Source: Physcia stellaris
Lineage: Eukaryota > Ascomycota > Lecanoromycetes > Caliciales > Physciaceae
Direction of reading: 5' to 3'
Length of the DNA stretch: 64,000 bases
Assembly (NCBI GenBank): GCA_018902385.1
Contig: JABSSW010000021.1
Span: 62,001-126,000, forward strand
Positions 47,200 through 58,756 of this stretch are shown piece after piece. Both the position numbers and the translations under genes were made by a program. Positions within the stretch are counted from its first letter, which is position 1. The number at the start of each line of letters is the position of its first letter. The notes below the pieces were generated by a model. It saw only the letters and a program-made list of their open reading frames with translations. It had not been told where the DNA came from and did not search any database.

Positions 47200-48766
47200 G
47201 CTTACATATCGTATCGGTAGTCCTTCGTGATCGCTTCCTCAATCAGACTCCAACTTCAGGCGCAAAAGCTACAGAAAGTAGGATGGACAGAATGTACCTA
47301 ACACGAAACGCGCCCTGAGTCTTAATCGTACCGCGGTTGTCTGCTACCTGACTGGTGAGTCCGTGCGACTTTGGAAAGGAGAAGATGGTCTTCAGCGAGG
47401 AGCAGAGCAGTCAGAGTGTCATCAAAAGCACCTCTCAGGGTGGACAGGAAGAGCAGCTCTATGCTAATTGTGCGATAGCCGACGGAGCAGGGGTACCAAT
47501 TGGCATACCAAAAAGTTCCCGCGATCGGCTCTTCCCAATCTTGGGCTGGTGACTTTGCTACGTGTGATGTTGGGGCACTACCATGGGTGTCCAGGGTTTT
47601 CGCGCTGAAGGAATATCCAGGACTGCATTGGGTCATTGCTGTAGGCCTTGACCCTGTGCCCAGCTCTTCTTCGTTTGCAAGCTATTGCGGAGGTATGCAG
47701 CGGATGAGCCACGTAGAATGGAAATTCAGGATGGGAAGTCAGGGGAGATGATCGCGGCAACGGGTGGTCACTCCTCTACTTGTGTAGGAGACTAGATCGG
47801 TCTTTCCTTCTTTTTACTGTTTTTTACATTCGGTTGTTACTTGAGTTTGCAGGACAGGATTGCTGTTTGGGTTTTCGTTTCAGCACAGTCACTATTGGTA
47901 CACCGTTGAGTTCGTGTCTACCACGCGCATGGATAGATCGCACGCTCTTTTTTTGAATTGGCCTCTTCTAATCTACTATCTTGAATACATCCCTTGCGCA
48001 ATAGGCGCAGAACCAAATCCGACGATGGGCAGTGACCTTGTTCCTGATTCCATTTCGCCTCCAATGCTGGAGCACTGCCTTCCGACACTGCTCGAAGCTG
48101 CCTCAGCCAGATCCCCCAAAGCGACATCCAATACTCTTAGCTTTGTCCCCAATACATTACTAACCCTCTCCCAGAGCCGTAAGCCGGCTGCGTAGTAACC
48201 GTAGACCATTCGCAAGGAAGAAGGACTCCGTGGCTCTTTTGTTCCAAGCTACCTTCCTCCACGAAGTTATGCGGCGATTCTTGCTGTCCATGAATATATC
48301 CTCTTGTGAAGCTTTGACCAGCGTATCGAGAGCGCTCCTCAGACCTCGAAACGCGCGTGAGGGGCTTAAACAAGGAGCAGAAGGCGAAATTGGGAGAGGG
48401 AGATAGAGTTCGGCTTGCTGGACAGAAGATCTGATCCAGGGAAGGCGCATGTGTGCCCAATCGTGAGGGGAATTGCTCGGATCTTCTGATTCGTTATATC
48501 GCAGGCGGTCGACATTTGTTTTCCCTCTTTCTTCAGTCTTCAGAGCATTTTTGTTCCTCTTCACCTCCTTTTGATTCATCGTTTCGTGTAATCATCAATT
48601 CCATACGGTCGCGTTAGATAGGGCGAGTTAGTCCGCGATCCTGCCACCCAACAGAGTCTTTGTGGGTGTTTTTCTTGTAGCAGGCGGTACTCGCTGGCCG
48701 TCAGAGTGTCTCTACAGAAGCCTTCAGCCGCATTAGCGGGTGGTAGTGAGCTATCTTTGGAAGAAT
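47200..48766. other. Intergenic, unsupported open frames
   Basis: Frames at 47322-47636 (minus), 47860-48195 (plus) and 48160-48579 (minus) overlap in conflicting frames. The last, 139 codons and charged at its start, is the most protein-like, but it ends abruptly and has no domain. Confidence 0.35.
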
Positions 48767-48892
48767 CTGGGAGGAAGAGTCTGGGAGGAAGAGTCTGGGA
48801 GGAAGAGTCTGGGAGGAAGAGTCTGGGAGGAAGAGTCTGGAAGGAAGAGTCTGGGAGGAAGAGTCTGGGAGGAAGAGTCTGGGAGGAAGAGG
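48767..48892 (+). repeat. 14-base minisatellite, nine units
   Basis: The unit CTGGGAGGAAGAGT occurs nine times head to tail. The sixth unit carries one change (CTGGAAGG) and the last ends in GAGG. Because 14 is not a multiple of three, the 160-codon frame running through it (48706-49188) gives a 14-residue repeat and is probably not a gene. Confidence 0.9.
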
Positions 48893-49037
48893 TGAGGTGC
48901 TGTTGTTCGGAGGTAGGAGCTGGAGTAGCTTTTCTGGCTACTGACGAAGAGGGAGGAGATACTGGTTCAGCTGCACTTGTGAGCGCTTTCAGGTTTCCTG
49001 CGGTACTTATCGTCTGTTGGCTGCATCCAGTCCTTTT

Positions 49038-49415
49038 TGCCTCCTCCTATGCTGTCCGTTCGCTGCATTGCACCACTGGGGGCTCTTTATTTTCGCTCTT
49101 CAGTAAGGTTCCACTGCCCGAATTTCTCGTCTTCTGTCTTCAAGAATGGTCGGCTGCTCAGGATCTTTCCCTTCAATTAGTCGAGTAGGTCTAGCAGGTC
49201 TTCTTCGAATGACAGTGGCTAAATCCTCTCCTCCTCTGCTGTCCGTCGCTGCATTGCACCACTTGGCCCTCCATTTCCTCTCGTCGGTAAGGTCTTACCC
49301 GCCTTGGGCTTTCGCCTTTTGTCTTTAGAGATGGTTCGCGGCCCAGGATCTTCCCCGTGAATTGGTCGAGTAGGTTTACTAGGTCTTCTTCGGTTGGTAG
49401 TAGCCAGTCCTTGAA
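49038..49415 (+). repeat. Tandem duplication with a 186-base period
   Basis: The words TGCTGTCCG-TCGCTGCATTG and GTCGAGTAGGT-TA-AGGTCTTCTTCG appear at 49047 and 49179 and again 186 bases later. The copies have diverged by many substitutions. No gene is seen. Confidence 0.7.
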
Positions 49416-50294
49416 GAGGGGCTCAGTGTAGGTCGGTACGATCGTCGAAGAGATCTGAGACGACTAAGGTTGCGCTCAGGAACAATAGACGGTATGGAGG
49501 CTTGGCAGGAATGTGAGTGGGGGAGAGGAATGTGGGCAGAGTGCAGGGAGAAGCTCTAGTACGGAGCTAATTTGACTTCATGAGCTATCTCAGGGTTTCT
49601 TTTGCGGTTTGGACTCGAGGGAAGTACACACGAAAAGGGACAATAGTGTGTTCTGCAGCGTCTATCTGCGGGTCCGAGTAAATATTTCTCCCCGTGTTGC
49701 AGACCGCCACACTGATCCTCTCTACGAGCCAATTGTTGTCCAAGTCGATGTCTTTGACCATCCTCTCGACCGCATGGTATTTTTCTCCCCTTACGTGCTG
49801 TTGTACTCATAACGGAACATGCCGTATCTTCCTCTCGATCATCTGCGTCCACACTTCCAAGGACCCGAAATTGATCGCGCTCATGGTTGCGGCCACGATC
49901 TTGACCAGGTGCGTGTGATGATCTCCTACCCCCGTCATACTAGGGCCATTGGGACTTAGAGACGCTCTTGCATTCCTGCTGGCTGGCTTGGTGTCCCGCT
50001 ATCTTGCGATGCTAACGAGACTTCAGATGGTCAGATCGAGCCGCAGAGGCATTGAAGAGTCGCATCCTGTTTGCACAGTCGTGAGCTCTTACCTCTCTAT
50101 CCTGCGGTCTTCAGAATCTGCTAATATTAATAGTGGTGCTCATCAGATTAAACCCTTACTGCAGATTCTTGCTTTACTCGCCATGGTGAGACTTTCCTCG
50201 AAAAGTACCCAGAGGAGAAGCAATTCTCTCGATTCGGGATCCAATCACGCAAGCCCATTCTTAAAACCAATCCTCCCAAAGGAGATCCAACACC
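49416..50294. other. Intergenic
   Basis: Several open frames up to 143 codons overlap on both strands without features. The frame at 49949-50380 runs into the SDR remnant in a different frame. Confidence 0.35.
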
Positions 50295-50573
50295 ATGAAC
50301 GGTCACTCTACCAACAGCGACGCTGCTTCGCCGTCCCCAACGCTGCCTGGGAAGGTCACACTCGTGACAGGTGCAACTAGAGCCATTGGCGCTGGCATTG
50401 CGCTTGAGCCCGGGGCACGCAAAGCTTCCGTTGTCGTCAACTACGTCAAAGGGAAAGACGGTACGGATGAGATGGTGGAGAAGATTTAGAAGCTGGAAGG
50501 CAAACCGGTGGCAATTCAAGCGCACGTACTCAAAGTGCCCGAATTGACCAAAGTATACGAGGCTTGTAAATCG
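50295..50573 (+). pseudogene. N-terminal remnant of a short-chain dehydrogenase/reductase
   Basis: The frame opens with a short leader, then GKVTLVTGATRAIGAGIALE, the nucleotide-binding motif TGxxxxIG of the SDR family (the usual GIG is AIG here). After MVEKI an in-frame TAG occurs at 50487-50489. The same frame goes on with KLEGKPVAIQAHVLKVPEL, which fits the next SDR strand and helix. All similarity ends at about 50573, so the catalytic Ser-Tyr-Lys part is absent. This is a truncated gene copy, not an active enzyme. Confidence 0.7.
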
Positions 50574-51025
50574 CTGCGCTTTACAAATTCGAAACTTGAT
50601 TTATGGAGAAACCACTAACATTACTACAGACATGAACATACTCCTACCACCTCCTACGTCGAAGACGAAGCGGAAGCAAAAGTAGAGACTGCATCCTTAC
50701 GCTTTCCCTGGTTGAATGATCTCCGGATTCTCAGCTGTTCCTTTTTTTTCGGGCACAAATATCAGAGCGTAACAGCAAGAGGTAACTTTGCTAATAACCC
50801 TAAAGGCTCCTGTTTAGAGACTTTGGTGGTTCTTCCGGCCAGCGAGCACCGCCTATCCTAGCATAACAGCCCACATCATCCCTACTGGGCAGTAACATCG
50901 CTGGCTACCTTCCTATATCAAGAATGAGAAGAATCAAACATGACAGTACAGCTTCAGAGCGTACTTTTCAGTCAGCAAGAGAAGGGCAGTCAGTATAGCG
51001 AAGCGAAGCCAACTCGCAGAGCTTC
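50574..51025. repeat. Repeat-rich spacer with a partial copy of the ~370-base repeat
   Basis: From about 50819 the sequence GACTTTGGTGGTTCTTCCGG, then CCAGCGAGCACCGCC and ACTGGGCAGTAACATCGC, matches the middle of the units at 51.4-52.4 kb. At 50944 begins the first of three related stretches of about 50 bases; the others are near 51208 and 51260. Confidence 0.6.
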
Positions 51026-51193
51026 GTACCTTTAGTGAGCCTGCTACAACGGTGTACCTTTAGTGAGCCTGCTACAACGGTGTACCTCTAGTGAGCCTGC
51101 TACAACGGTGTACCTCTAGTGAGCCTGCTACAACGGTGTACCTCTAGTGAGCCTGCTACAACGGTATACCTCTAGTGAGCCTGCTACAATGGC
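51026..51193 (+). repeat. 28-base minisatellite, six units
   Basis: GTACCTCTAGTGAGCCTGCT plus ACAACGGT is repeated at 51026, 51054, 51082, 51110, 51138 and 51166. The first two units have TTTAG instead of TCTAG and the last begins ATACC. There are no spacers between the units. Confidence 0.95.
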
Positions 51194-51439
51194 TTGACAT
51201 CAGATTATACAGTTTCAGGGGAGCGTACTATCCAGCCAACCGTACACATCTTGAACTTAGATAGTACCGCTTCAGGGAGGGCACTATACAGTCACTTTAC
51301 ACCTGGCCTTGCAGAGCACGAGTATGATCAAGAAGGAGAACGAACAAATGCAGGAGACATTCGCCTTTTCGCCGTGCTCACCGACCTTATTGTCTGCGAG
51401 GCTGGGTTATGGAGTTGATTTGTACGTGGAAGCCAGGGA

Positions 51440-52365
51440 CATGCTTAAACTCAGCCCCCGGAAGCGAGTGGACGGGAAATCAAAAGTTCTGAAGGACGGA
51501 GTACGAAGGACGAAGAACAGGAAACAATGAACGGGCGCCAGCAATTTAGGGAGGACGAGGTTCGAGCAATTTCTCTGATCATTGGGCACTGTTGCACCTT
51601 CCCTGCATCAGCACAACTGTGCATCAGGCCGAAATAATAAAGAGTACGCCCCTGAAGGCTTCTATATAGGACTCTAGTGATTAGTCTGACCAGCGAGCAC
51701 CACCTATGAAAGAAAACACCCACAATAAAAGCTTTGCTGGGCAGTAGCATCGCCGACTTACTAAATCTACCTAAAGGCTGGGCTACAGAATTCTTGCGTG
51801 CATGAAAAGACCTCGCAGAAACGGATGAGCGAGAAGCAAAAGCTCTGAAGAACGGGAAAACAATGGGCGATCTAACGAGCAGAGCTTTTCTCCTGGCGAC
51901 TGGGCATCCATGCGCATTCCTTACGTCAGCACCCCTGTCCAGCAGGCTGAACTCCCTTTGATCGTTGGGCGCAATCGCGCCTTCCCTGCATCAGCACCAC
52001 TGTTCATCAGGCCGAGCTGATACCCCTGAAGGCTTCTGTATAGAGACTCTGGTGGTTGGCCTGACCAGCGAGCACCGCGTATGCAGAAAAATACCCACAG
52101 CCAGGGCTCTGTTCGGCAGTGGCATAGCCGACTTACTACCTCTACCTAACCGCCGGGCTATGAAATGAATACGTATACGACACAATTCCCCAAAAACGAA
52201 TGAGCGAGAAACAGAGGCTATGAAGAATGAAGAAAAAGGAGGTAATACAATGGGCCATCGCCTGCAGTATAAATATCAGGAGGTCCGAGCAATTCACCTA
52301 AAGATTAGGCATACGTGCGCCTTCCCTGTATCAGTACCACTATTCATTACGTCGAGTTCGTAAAA
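51440..52365 (+). repeat. Tandem copies of the ~370-base non-coding repeat
   Basis: Two full units (about 51440-51810 and 51811-52187) and a partial third (52188-52365) share, in order, GAAAACAATGGGCG, CCTTCCCTGCATCAGCAC, TCATCAGGCCGA, CCCCTGAAGGCTTCT, TGACCAGCGAGCACC and GGGCAGT-GCAT-GCCGACTTACTA. The same family occurs at 14711-15020 and in part at 50819-50945. No coding frame and no terminal inverted repeats were found. Confidence 0.75.
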
Positions 52366-52648
52366 GTATGCACGAGGAGAAAAGGCAGCGAAATTAGGGG
52401 GGAAACAGCAACGGAAGGACATATCGCAGACCAATTCCGAGGATCAAGATGTGGATTACGAGGATCTCTCGTTGGAAATCTGCTATGGAAAGCATTGGAT
52501 AAATAAGGGCAAAGGTACTGGCAAGATTTACTGGCGCGCAGAGATGAAATCTGCGAAAGGTCTTGCGGCAGGAATCAAATTGAGGTATGCGCGCCGTGAA
52601 TGTGATTCTCCAGTCGAGGAATGGTGGGAAGGCTATAGGCTACTCTGA
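52349..52648 (+). other. Short open frame, possible gene fragment
   Basis: About 100 codons begin inside the last repeat unit and continue to a stop at 52648. The part after 52390 reads like protein (SEDQDVDYEDLSLEICYGKH, then YWRAEMKSAKGLAAG and VEEWWEGYRLL). No family is recognised and no start is clear. It may be a C-terminal fragment joined to a repeat. Confidence 0.3.
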
Positions 52649-54442
52649 AAATTGGAAATGAAATATACTGTCAGGTTGGAAATGCTCCGATCCAGCCACT
52701 AGATTCGAAAGTCACTACGGTCATGTATGAGAGACGAGCCTGCTCGGAAGGATAGTAAGAAGACGAAGAAACAGTTGAGAAATCTCTCGAGGTTGCGCCA
52801 ATGCTTATTTGCTGACTGCTTTCGACAACTTTTCATCTCAAGACCACTATATTCAGAAGCCATATCGCTAGTAGCTAATTACTGTCTCTCTTGATGGAGT
52901 TTTGGTGCATCTGAAGCGCCTGTGATGAGCTCAGTTATCAGCCTTCATTCACACGACGACTGATATTCCCCACGCTTCACAGCTACATCATTCACTATCT
53001 CATAGTGATTCGTCCCTGACAGATCCTTCGTCTATTCATTTGACGATGAGATGTCCTTGACCAGTGGATGACTGCGATCGTGATGCATCTGTGCACGTCA
53101 GCCGTGATGAGTCCGTCACGTGGTAATAACCTCGTACGTGAACGAACCTATGAATTGAGCATGATATGCTGTTAGACCTTTGGGAGTATAAGTACCCTCG
53201 CTCACCCGGTAAAGCGAATTTGTTTCTCTTTCCCTTATCATTTCCTCTTCCTTCGTCTTCTGCTATGTTTTTACCGAAAGCCGGATGATAGCCGCTCCGC
53301 GCAATGGACCTCCGGTACAGATCATGGGCTCAGCAAGTCATTTTTTCCTTTATCATGCTTGTCTTATTTGAAACCTGAGGCTGGATGCTGGGGCTCGCTG
53401 GATAAGAATGTCTGATTTCGTAATGGCTTCAATTGGCCTGTCGAGCAAGTGTCGTCCGAAAAGCGACACACATCGCCTTATATTTGGTAGTCGTGTTGGT
53501 CTATGAAGATTTCGATAGTGTTGGCTTAATATCGGATGCGTCTATCGATGACTATTAGCTCGACAGCTTAATCAATTTTTGTGACATCTCTCAGACCCTC
53601 AACCAATAGATAGAGAATAATTATGTCTGAATAACAGCATCAGAGATTGTGTCACTTACAAGAAACAGTACTTTTGTATCCGTCACTCCAAGGCAGGAAT
53701 GCCAGAGTGACTGGAAACCGAAGCATCCAAGAGGCTTTGGAAAACTTTCTCATCATCTCACTCTTGTTCCCTTTCCCTCGCTTGACTCTCGCTATACTAT
53801 ATATTCTTATTCTTGGAACCTCTGTCATTCATGCTCCTTCTTCGCACGAAGTTTCCCCGTGTATTATATTTTCTAGGCCTTCTTGATAGTCGAGATAGCC
53901 GTGAAAGCCACAAACAGCGCGAAGGTAGCTAGCTGCCGAGATCGCTTCCGAGGATTTATTTTCACGGCGCCTAGAAATTCATTAGTGGCTGCGCCATTAT
54001 CGTAAGCCATCAGAAGCTAGCGTCGCAAAAGCTTGCCCCTTAGAGGGCCTCACCTTACATAATTCGACCCCATCCCACCATGGCAACCTTGTAGCTTGAC
54101 CCAGTTGAGCGAATCGCCTTTTTCAAAATCGTGCTAAGCCGCCGTCACCTGCGCCAGAGTTGTCATCCTTCTGGCATTAGAATTGGGAGGAGGTAAAAGG
54201 GGTTACCATAGCCATGAGCCTGCCAGTGTCGGCTTCAGCTCGTGGTACGAGCGGCGTGTAACGATCCAATCGGACCTGCGGTGACAGGCCTCAAAGCCAT
54301 CATCGAGGAACACGGAGGTTTAGTGCCGGTCCCGTAACATCAAGATTATAGACGTCCACACAATTAGAGAAATTCTGGTCGTACTCACCCAGTAGACCGC
54401 CGTTGTTCTTCAAGAGCATGCGGACTGATTAGATGTGGAAGC
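52649..54442. other. Intergenic, no gene seen
   Basis: There are only short open frames (53647-53886 is the longest) with no features and no repeats that I could match. Confidence 0.4.
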
Positions 54443-55417
54443 CTAGCCTGTGGTAGCAGCTTTTGATCGACTCCGTCGGCGATTGATGGACTCTTGGCGT
54501 AACGGGGTTTGCTGGCGGCCAAATGCTGAAACCGGAGACGGGCTCAGTGCGGTAGTCCTGTAAGATCTGAGATTTTTGACTTGCTCGATAACAGCCACGC
54601 GTTGGAATTGCCAGCCTTTATCAGCGAGCTGAATCAATAACAGAAATCGCCATACTGTACGCACTTTCTCGAAAAGGTCGCTGGACAAAGCGATGCTCAC
54701 TCCGAATCCTCCGCAGAAGTGTGACCCTGAGCGGTCTGGTAAAGGATCTGCTCTACTTCTCATGCCCAAACGACTTCGCATCGGACAGCTGTGGACGGAG
54801 GCTTGAGGTGTAGAGAACGCGACTCGGGAGTTTGTAGAACTCTTGAAGGAAGAGCTGACACGGCCTCGACTCAAAACTTCGGGTGAATGGCCTGCGAGCC
54901 GCCAGTAGTTCAAGGGTTCGACCCTGTCATGGTGGATCATCATCTTATGAGGATGGAAAAGAAGATTCCAGAGCACAAAGCTAACAAACTCATCAATTAG
55001 TACTCCTCAAATTCAAAGGACAATGTAGTGGACTCCGCTGCATCTTCAAGTACTTACGGAGACAAAAATCGGATGCAATGGAGAGGAAGCCTGGCCGATG
55101 ATACTGACTCCCTTTTCTGATGTTGTAAACTCTTTCTGAATTTGGAGTCCTGGATGCAAATCGAAAGAGCTCTTCTTGGTGATTATCTGGCTTGTCTTGG
55201 ACAAGGGAAATTTCTTGAAAGATTTCTCGAACCGAGATATGATCAAATCCTCATAAGGTTTCATAAAACACTCCTTCTGAGGTCCTAGTCCGTGAGGAAT
55301 TTTCAGTGGGTTTAAAGGGTCTGCCCAATAATGAGAATGAAAGAAGCATAAATAGGTCGCAGGGGGGTAAATAATGACACAGAGATCCCGCGTGTATTCA
55401 CAAAAAATATTCTCCAT
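54443..55417 (-). CDS. Unknown two-exon gene
   Basis: Exons are 55417-55058 and 54988-54443 (906 bases, 301 residues). The intron is well formed, with GTAAGT, TACTAAT and a GATGAG acceptor, and joins in phase 0. The sequence around the joint (SSPLHPIFVSFVSFVLWNLL) is continuous and hydrophobic. Other notable parts are WADPLNPLKIPHGLGPQKE and HFCGGFGVSIALSSDLFEKV. The C-terminus is basic. I do not recognise a family. The start at 55417 is only the first Met of the frame; a further exon upstream is possible. Confidence 0.4.
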
Positions 55418-55601
55418 GGGATTTGAGGGCCTTAGCGTCGGAAATATTGTGCTTTAGTCCCTTTCACCTAATTAATTTCAATCCCACCACAACAATTTCA
55501 GACCATCTCCAGGACGGTTTCTCAATTTGAATCAACATCAGACTCCATCTTCATAGCACCCGTCATTCCTTTCAAAGTTTGAGGTTTTCGCAAGCCGCTC
55601 A

Positions 55602-55856
55602 CTAAGCAGCTTTGATCTCCTTATCAGCTTCAAGACAACCATCCCACGATAACATCTTCCTTTCGGCAGTGTTGCAGTAAGTGCCAAATCGAAACCAAGA
55701 ACATCTCTTAGGGAGAGGACAGTAAAGAGATAACTGACGCGTTACTCCTGTAGAAGCTAGAAAGGTGAACCACATAATCAGTCCTATAAGCCATGAACGG
55801 AGGGGATCTGACACGATTGAGCCTCCAGGACCGAGCTTGACACCAAAAGTCTCCAA
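55602..55856 (-). other. Short open frame with a hydrophobic segment
   Basis: 84 codons, with a possible membrane segment (WLIGLIMWFTFLASTGV) and four cysteines. It ends at GCTGCTTAG next to GTGAGC, a possible splice donor, so it might be the first exon of the minus-strand gene to its left. I could not find a matching acceptor. Confidence 0.25.
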
Positions 55857-55977
55857 TCGCCGTCCAGATCAAACGTGTAGGAACCTCTCGAGCCTACACG
55901 CAGATTTTCGAAGTGAACTAGTAGCTGAGCCAGTAGAGACATAGAGATCGAGCATTACCCCTTTGTTCAACGACATC

Positions 55978-58756
55978 ATGGATTTTGACAACGAAGGGAC
56001 AACACCCGTGAACCTATTTAATGGTTCTTTCAATAATCTTCCTGACGGTTCGTTTGATCCAGACCTAAGTCCCTTGAATTACTCTCATTCCTTGATAGGT
56101 CCCGAACGGTTTCATCGAGAGCCTTCGGATGTGCCACTGCCACAGCATCCAAGAAACATCGCTGGCTTCAACTATTCTGCCAATGCCACAGCCCATGATC
56201 CTATGTTAGGATCGGAGGCAGACCAGCTGCCACTGCTCTCCCGAATGACCCCTTATAATCATGTCGCAGCTGGTTCCACGTTGAGTCCTCGGGCTGGGAA
56301 CGGGTCGACTGCTCAGGCTGTTCAATTTATGGATCTGTCAGGGCCTGACTATCATGACGACAGATCTTCTACCGTGACTGGGGGCCCAATCGCTAGTCCC
56401 GGTCATCAACTTTCAGGCCCTGAATTACTTGAAACCGAGGGGTCTCTGGTCGAGCTCGACGAACTTCCCGAGGTCGAGTCGTCATTTGCATCTGAGCCTA
56501 CTGACCGGCAGCTAGGTATTGATCCTTCCGTTGATCGTCGATATCAACTGGATCATTTCCATTCAAGCTTCTTGCAGCCGGCATCACGCAGCGCTTTTGC
56601 CAATCCTAGGTTTGACAATGGACCTGGACCAAGAAACGTTCTTCAAGCACAACCCGCAGGTTTTAATTGGCCAGGCATAGCCTATAACCATGATCAAGCC
56701 ATGCAGTATGGAGAACAGGGGGAAATGCCGAGTCCCCAGCGCTTCCTACCACCACATGAGTCTTTTCACAATCAAACATTTGGTACCTTGGGGAACATTG
56801 GAGACGTGGGGCGTGCGTATCCGATCTACAGTGGTTCGCAGCTGCAGCACAGCGCGGAGCAAGGATTGCATGCTGATGCACATGAACGATTCGCCGGTCA
56901 CAGAGTTGAGGAGACGGGAGCAAGACATCGCTCGTTGCAGAACCGACGCGCATCCGGGCTTGGTCATGCAACCATTGCACACAATCTATACGAGAATCAG
57001 CCGGGCCTGAATGACGATGCCTCTCGTTTACCTTCGCAAGTACTCTTATCCGTACCACCTGCTTATGCACAGTGGCGTCCCTTCGACTATGCGCGATACG
57101 GTAATCGGCTCCTTGTCGAGGCCGAAGCCGAAAACCATGCTGCTAGGTCATCAAGACTTGCTCAGACTGGAGGGCAATCTCGCTCGCCGAGTTGTAAAGA
57201 TCCATCCGGGCGCACGGGTGGACATGATATTCGCCCGGGGCTCGCTTTCAATTCACGACTTCCAGGGTTTCCAGGTGATTATAATCCTGCGTTGCAAGGT
57301 AATCGAAACAACCATGAGCCATATTCGTGGCCACAGCACGATGACCACCGCCGCGGTCGAGCGAACTCATACTTCACTGATGCGACCCAACAGGAGCAGC
57401 CGTTCTACGATGACGAAAGAGAACCATGGTCTGGTTATAGGTCTAATCAGCCATTTTTGCCCTCTCAGTACCAAGAGGAGGAAAGTGACTACAGTGATGA
57501 CGGCGAAGTATCGTACGCTACTCACATGAAAGACAAATCTTCTCTTCTTGGTGAGTGGTTCGCTGCTGCTACTCAATGCTCCCCTAACACGATATTAGAC
57601 TACGATGATCGAGAGTACCAAGATGACCAGGAGCCGGCAAAGCGTCGTAAGACTACTAGCGGATATACCCCTCAACCTATCATCACCCACAGAGCCAGCT
57701 CTCCAAAGTTAGCGTCGCAAGTTGGTAGCGGGCGCACAAGCCCTTATCGTAGGACAAGAGGAAGTCACGGGGAATGCCCCGTGAAAGGCTTCGGAGGCCA
57801 ACGAAAGTGGTGGTCTCGAACCCACAATGGTGGCCTGGAAGTCCGCCGAAAAAAGCAAGACCCATGGGGTATGACTTTGTCGCACTTGAGCTCAGAAAGT
57901 ATTGCTGACGGTTTGGTAGTGAAAGCAGTCTATCACTACCAGATACGGCAAACTTTATTGCGAGCCGCTGGCAACGTGAATCGCTATGGTAGGACTATGA
58001 TTCTATCCCAACTCCGCTTTGCTAAATTTGACAGTTCATCCTCGTGCCAGCGGACCCGAAGCTGAAGATCAGACCTCGTATTTGCTCATCCAAAAGTACT
58101 GGTCAGTACCTTGACAGCCTTCTTTACTACCCTTGAGTGGGCAAGATGTCTCGACCCACTAGACATCTCCTAAGGAAACTGCTGACTCAAAAACTTATCC
58201 AGGGGGCTAGAGGAAAGAGAACATTGGACACGCATCTTAGACAATATCTTGACGCGTTTCGAACCAAAGGACTACACATTACCGGATTTCTTGAGCAAAG
58301 CTCAAGGTGACATGATGTTTAGAGGTAGAGTCGTGGTTGATGTGGATAACCGGTAAGCTTTCTCCGAACTATGCGTGATCGGCAGTGCACGTACTGACAG
58401 CCTATTCTCACAGCCCCGTCATAGACTGGCCTCTTCTGCCCGCAACCTTGTCGTCTCAATTCGAAGGAGGTTACATGGAAGCTCTGCTCCGGCTATGTCC
58501 CCAAATGGCTACTCGCGACTTCTGGGCGCGTATGCCTAAATGGATAAAGCCTCCTGGCACCTATGGCCACAAAAGCCAGCTTGCACCAACATTCAGCGCC
58601 TTAAACATGCGGTGCGCACGATTTCGGCGGCATAACGGACTGATAGCCTGGTCTACACGGCATAATAGCGACGTTTTGAAAGCAAAGGTAGTCAACAAGA
58701 TGTCTCAAGAAGACAAGGACAACAACACAACGGAGAACGTCTTCACGTCCAAGTGA
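55978..58756 (+). CDS. Uncharacterised paralogous-family protein, member 2 (six exons)
   Basis: Exons are 55978-57550, 57599-57868, 57920-57988, 58035-58101, 58203-58352 and 58414-58756 (2,472 bases, 823 residues). The introns at 57551 and 57869 are 48 and 51 bases and stay open if unspliced; their GTGAGT and GTATGA donors, branch sites and the paralogue alignment justify removing them. The first 520 residues are disordered, rich in Gln, His, Tyr, Pro and Ser. Then come GFGGQRKWW, DPW, the AEDQTSYLLIQKYW segment, and the family core GRVVVDVDNRPVIDWPLLP, EGGYMEALLRLCP, ARMP and RCARFRRHNGLIAW. The 69-base third exon equals in length the one in the gene at 60704. The function is unknown. A long disordered part followed by a basic folded end is common in nuclear regulators, so that is one possibility. 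Confidence 0.8.

Noticed and set aside
48706-49188. 160-codon gene across the 14-base minisatellite
   Set aside because: The repeat length is not a multiple of three and the remaining sequence is part of a 186-base duplication; the open frame is likely chance.
51026-51193. CRISPR-like array of 28-base repeats
   Set aside because: The units follow one another without spacers and the genome is fungal; this is a minisatellite.
56663-57070. Minus-strand frame of 135 codons inside family member 2
   Set aside because: It is antisense to a well-supported exon and is a shadow of it.
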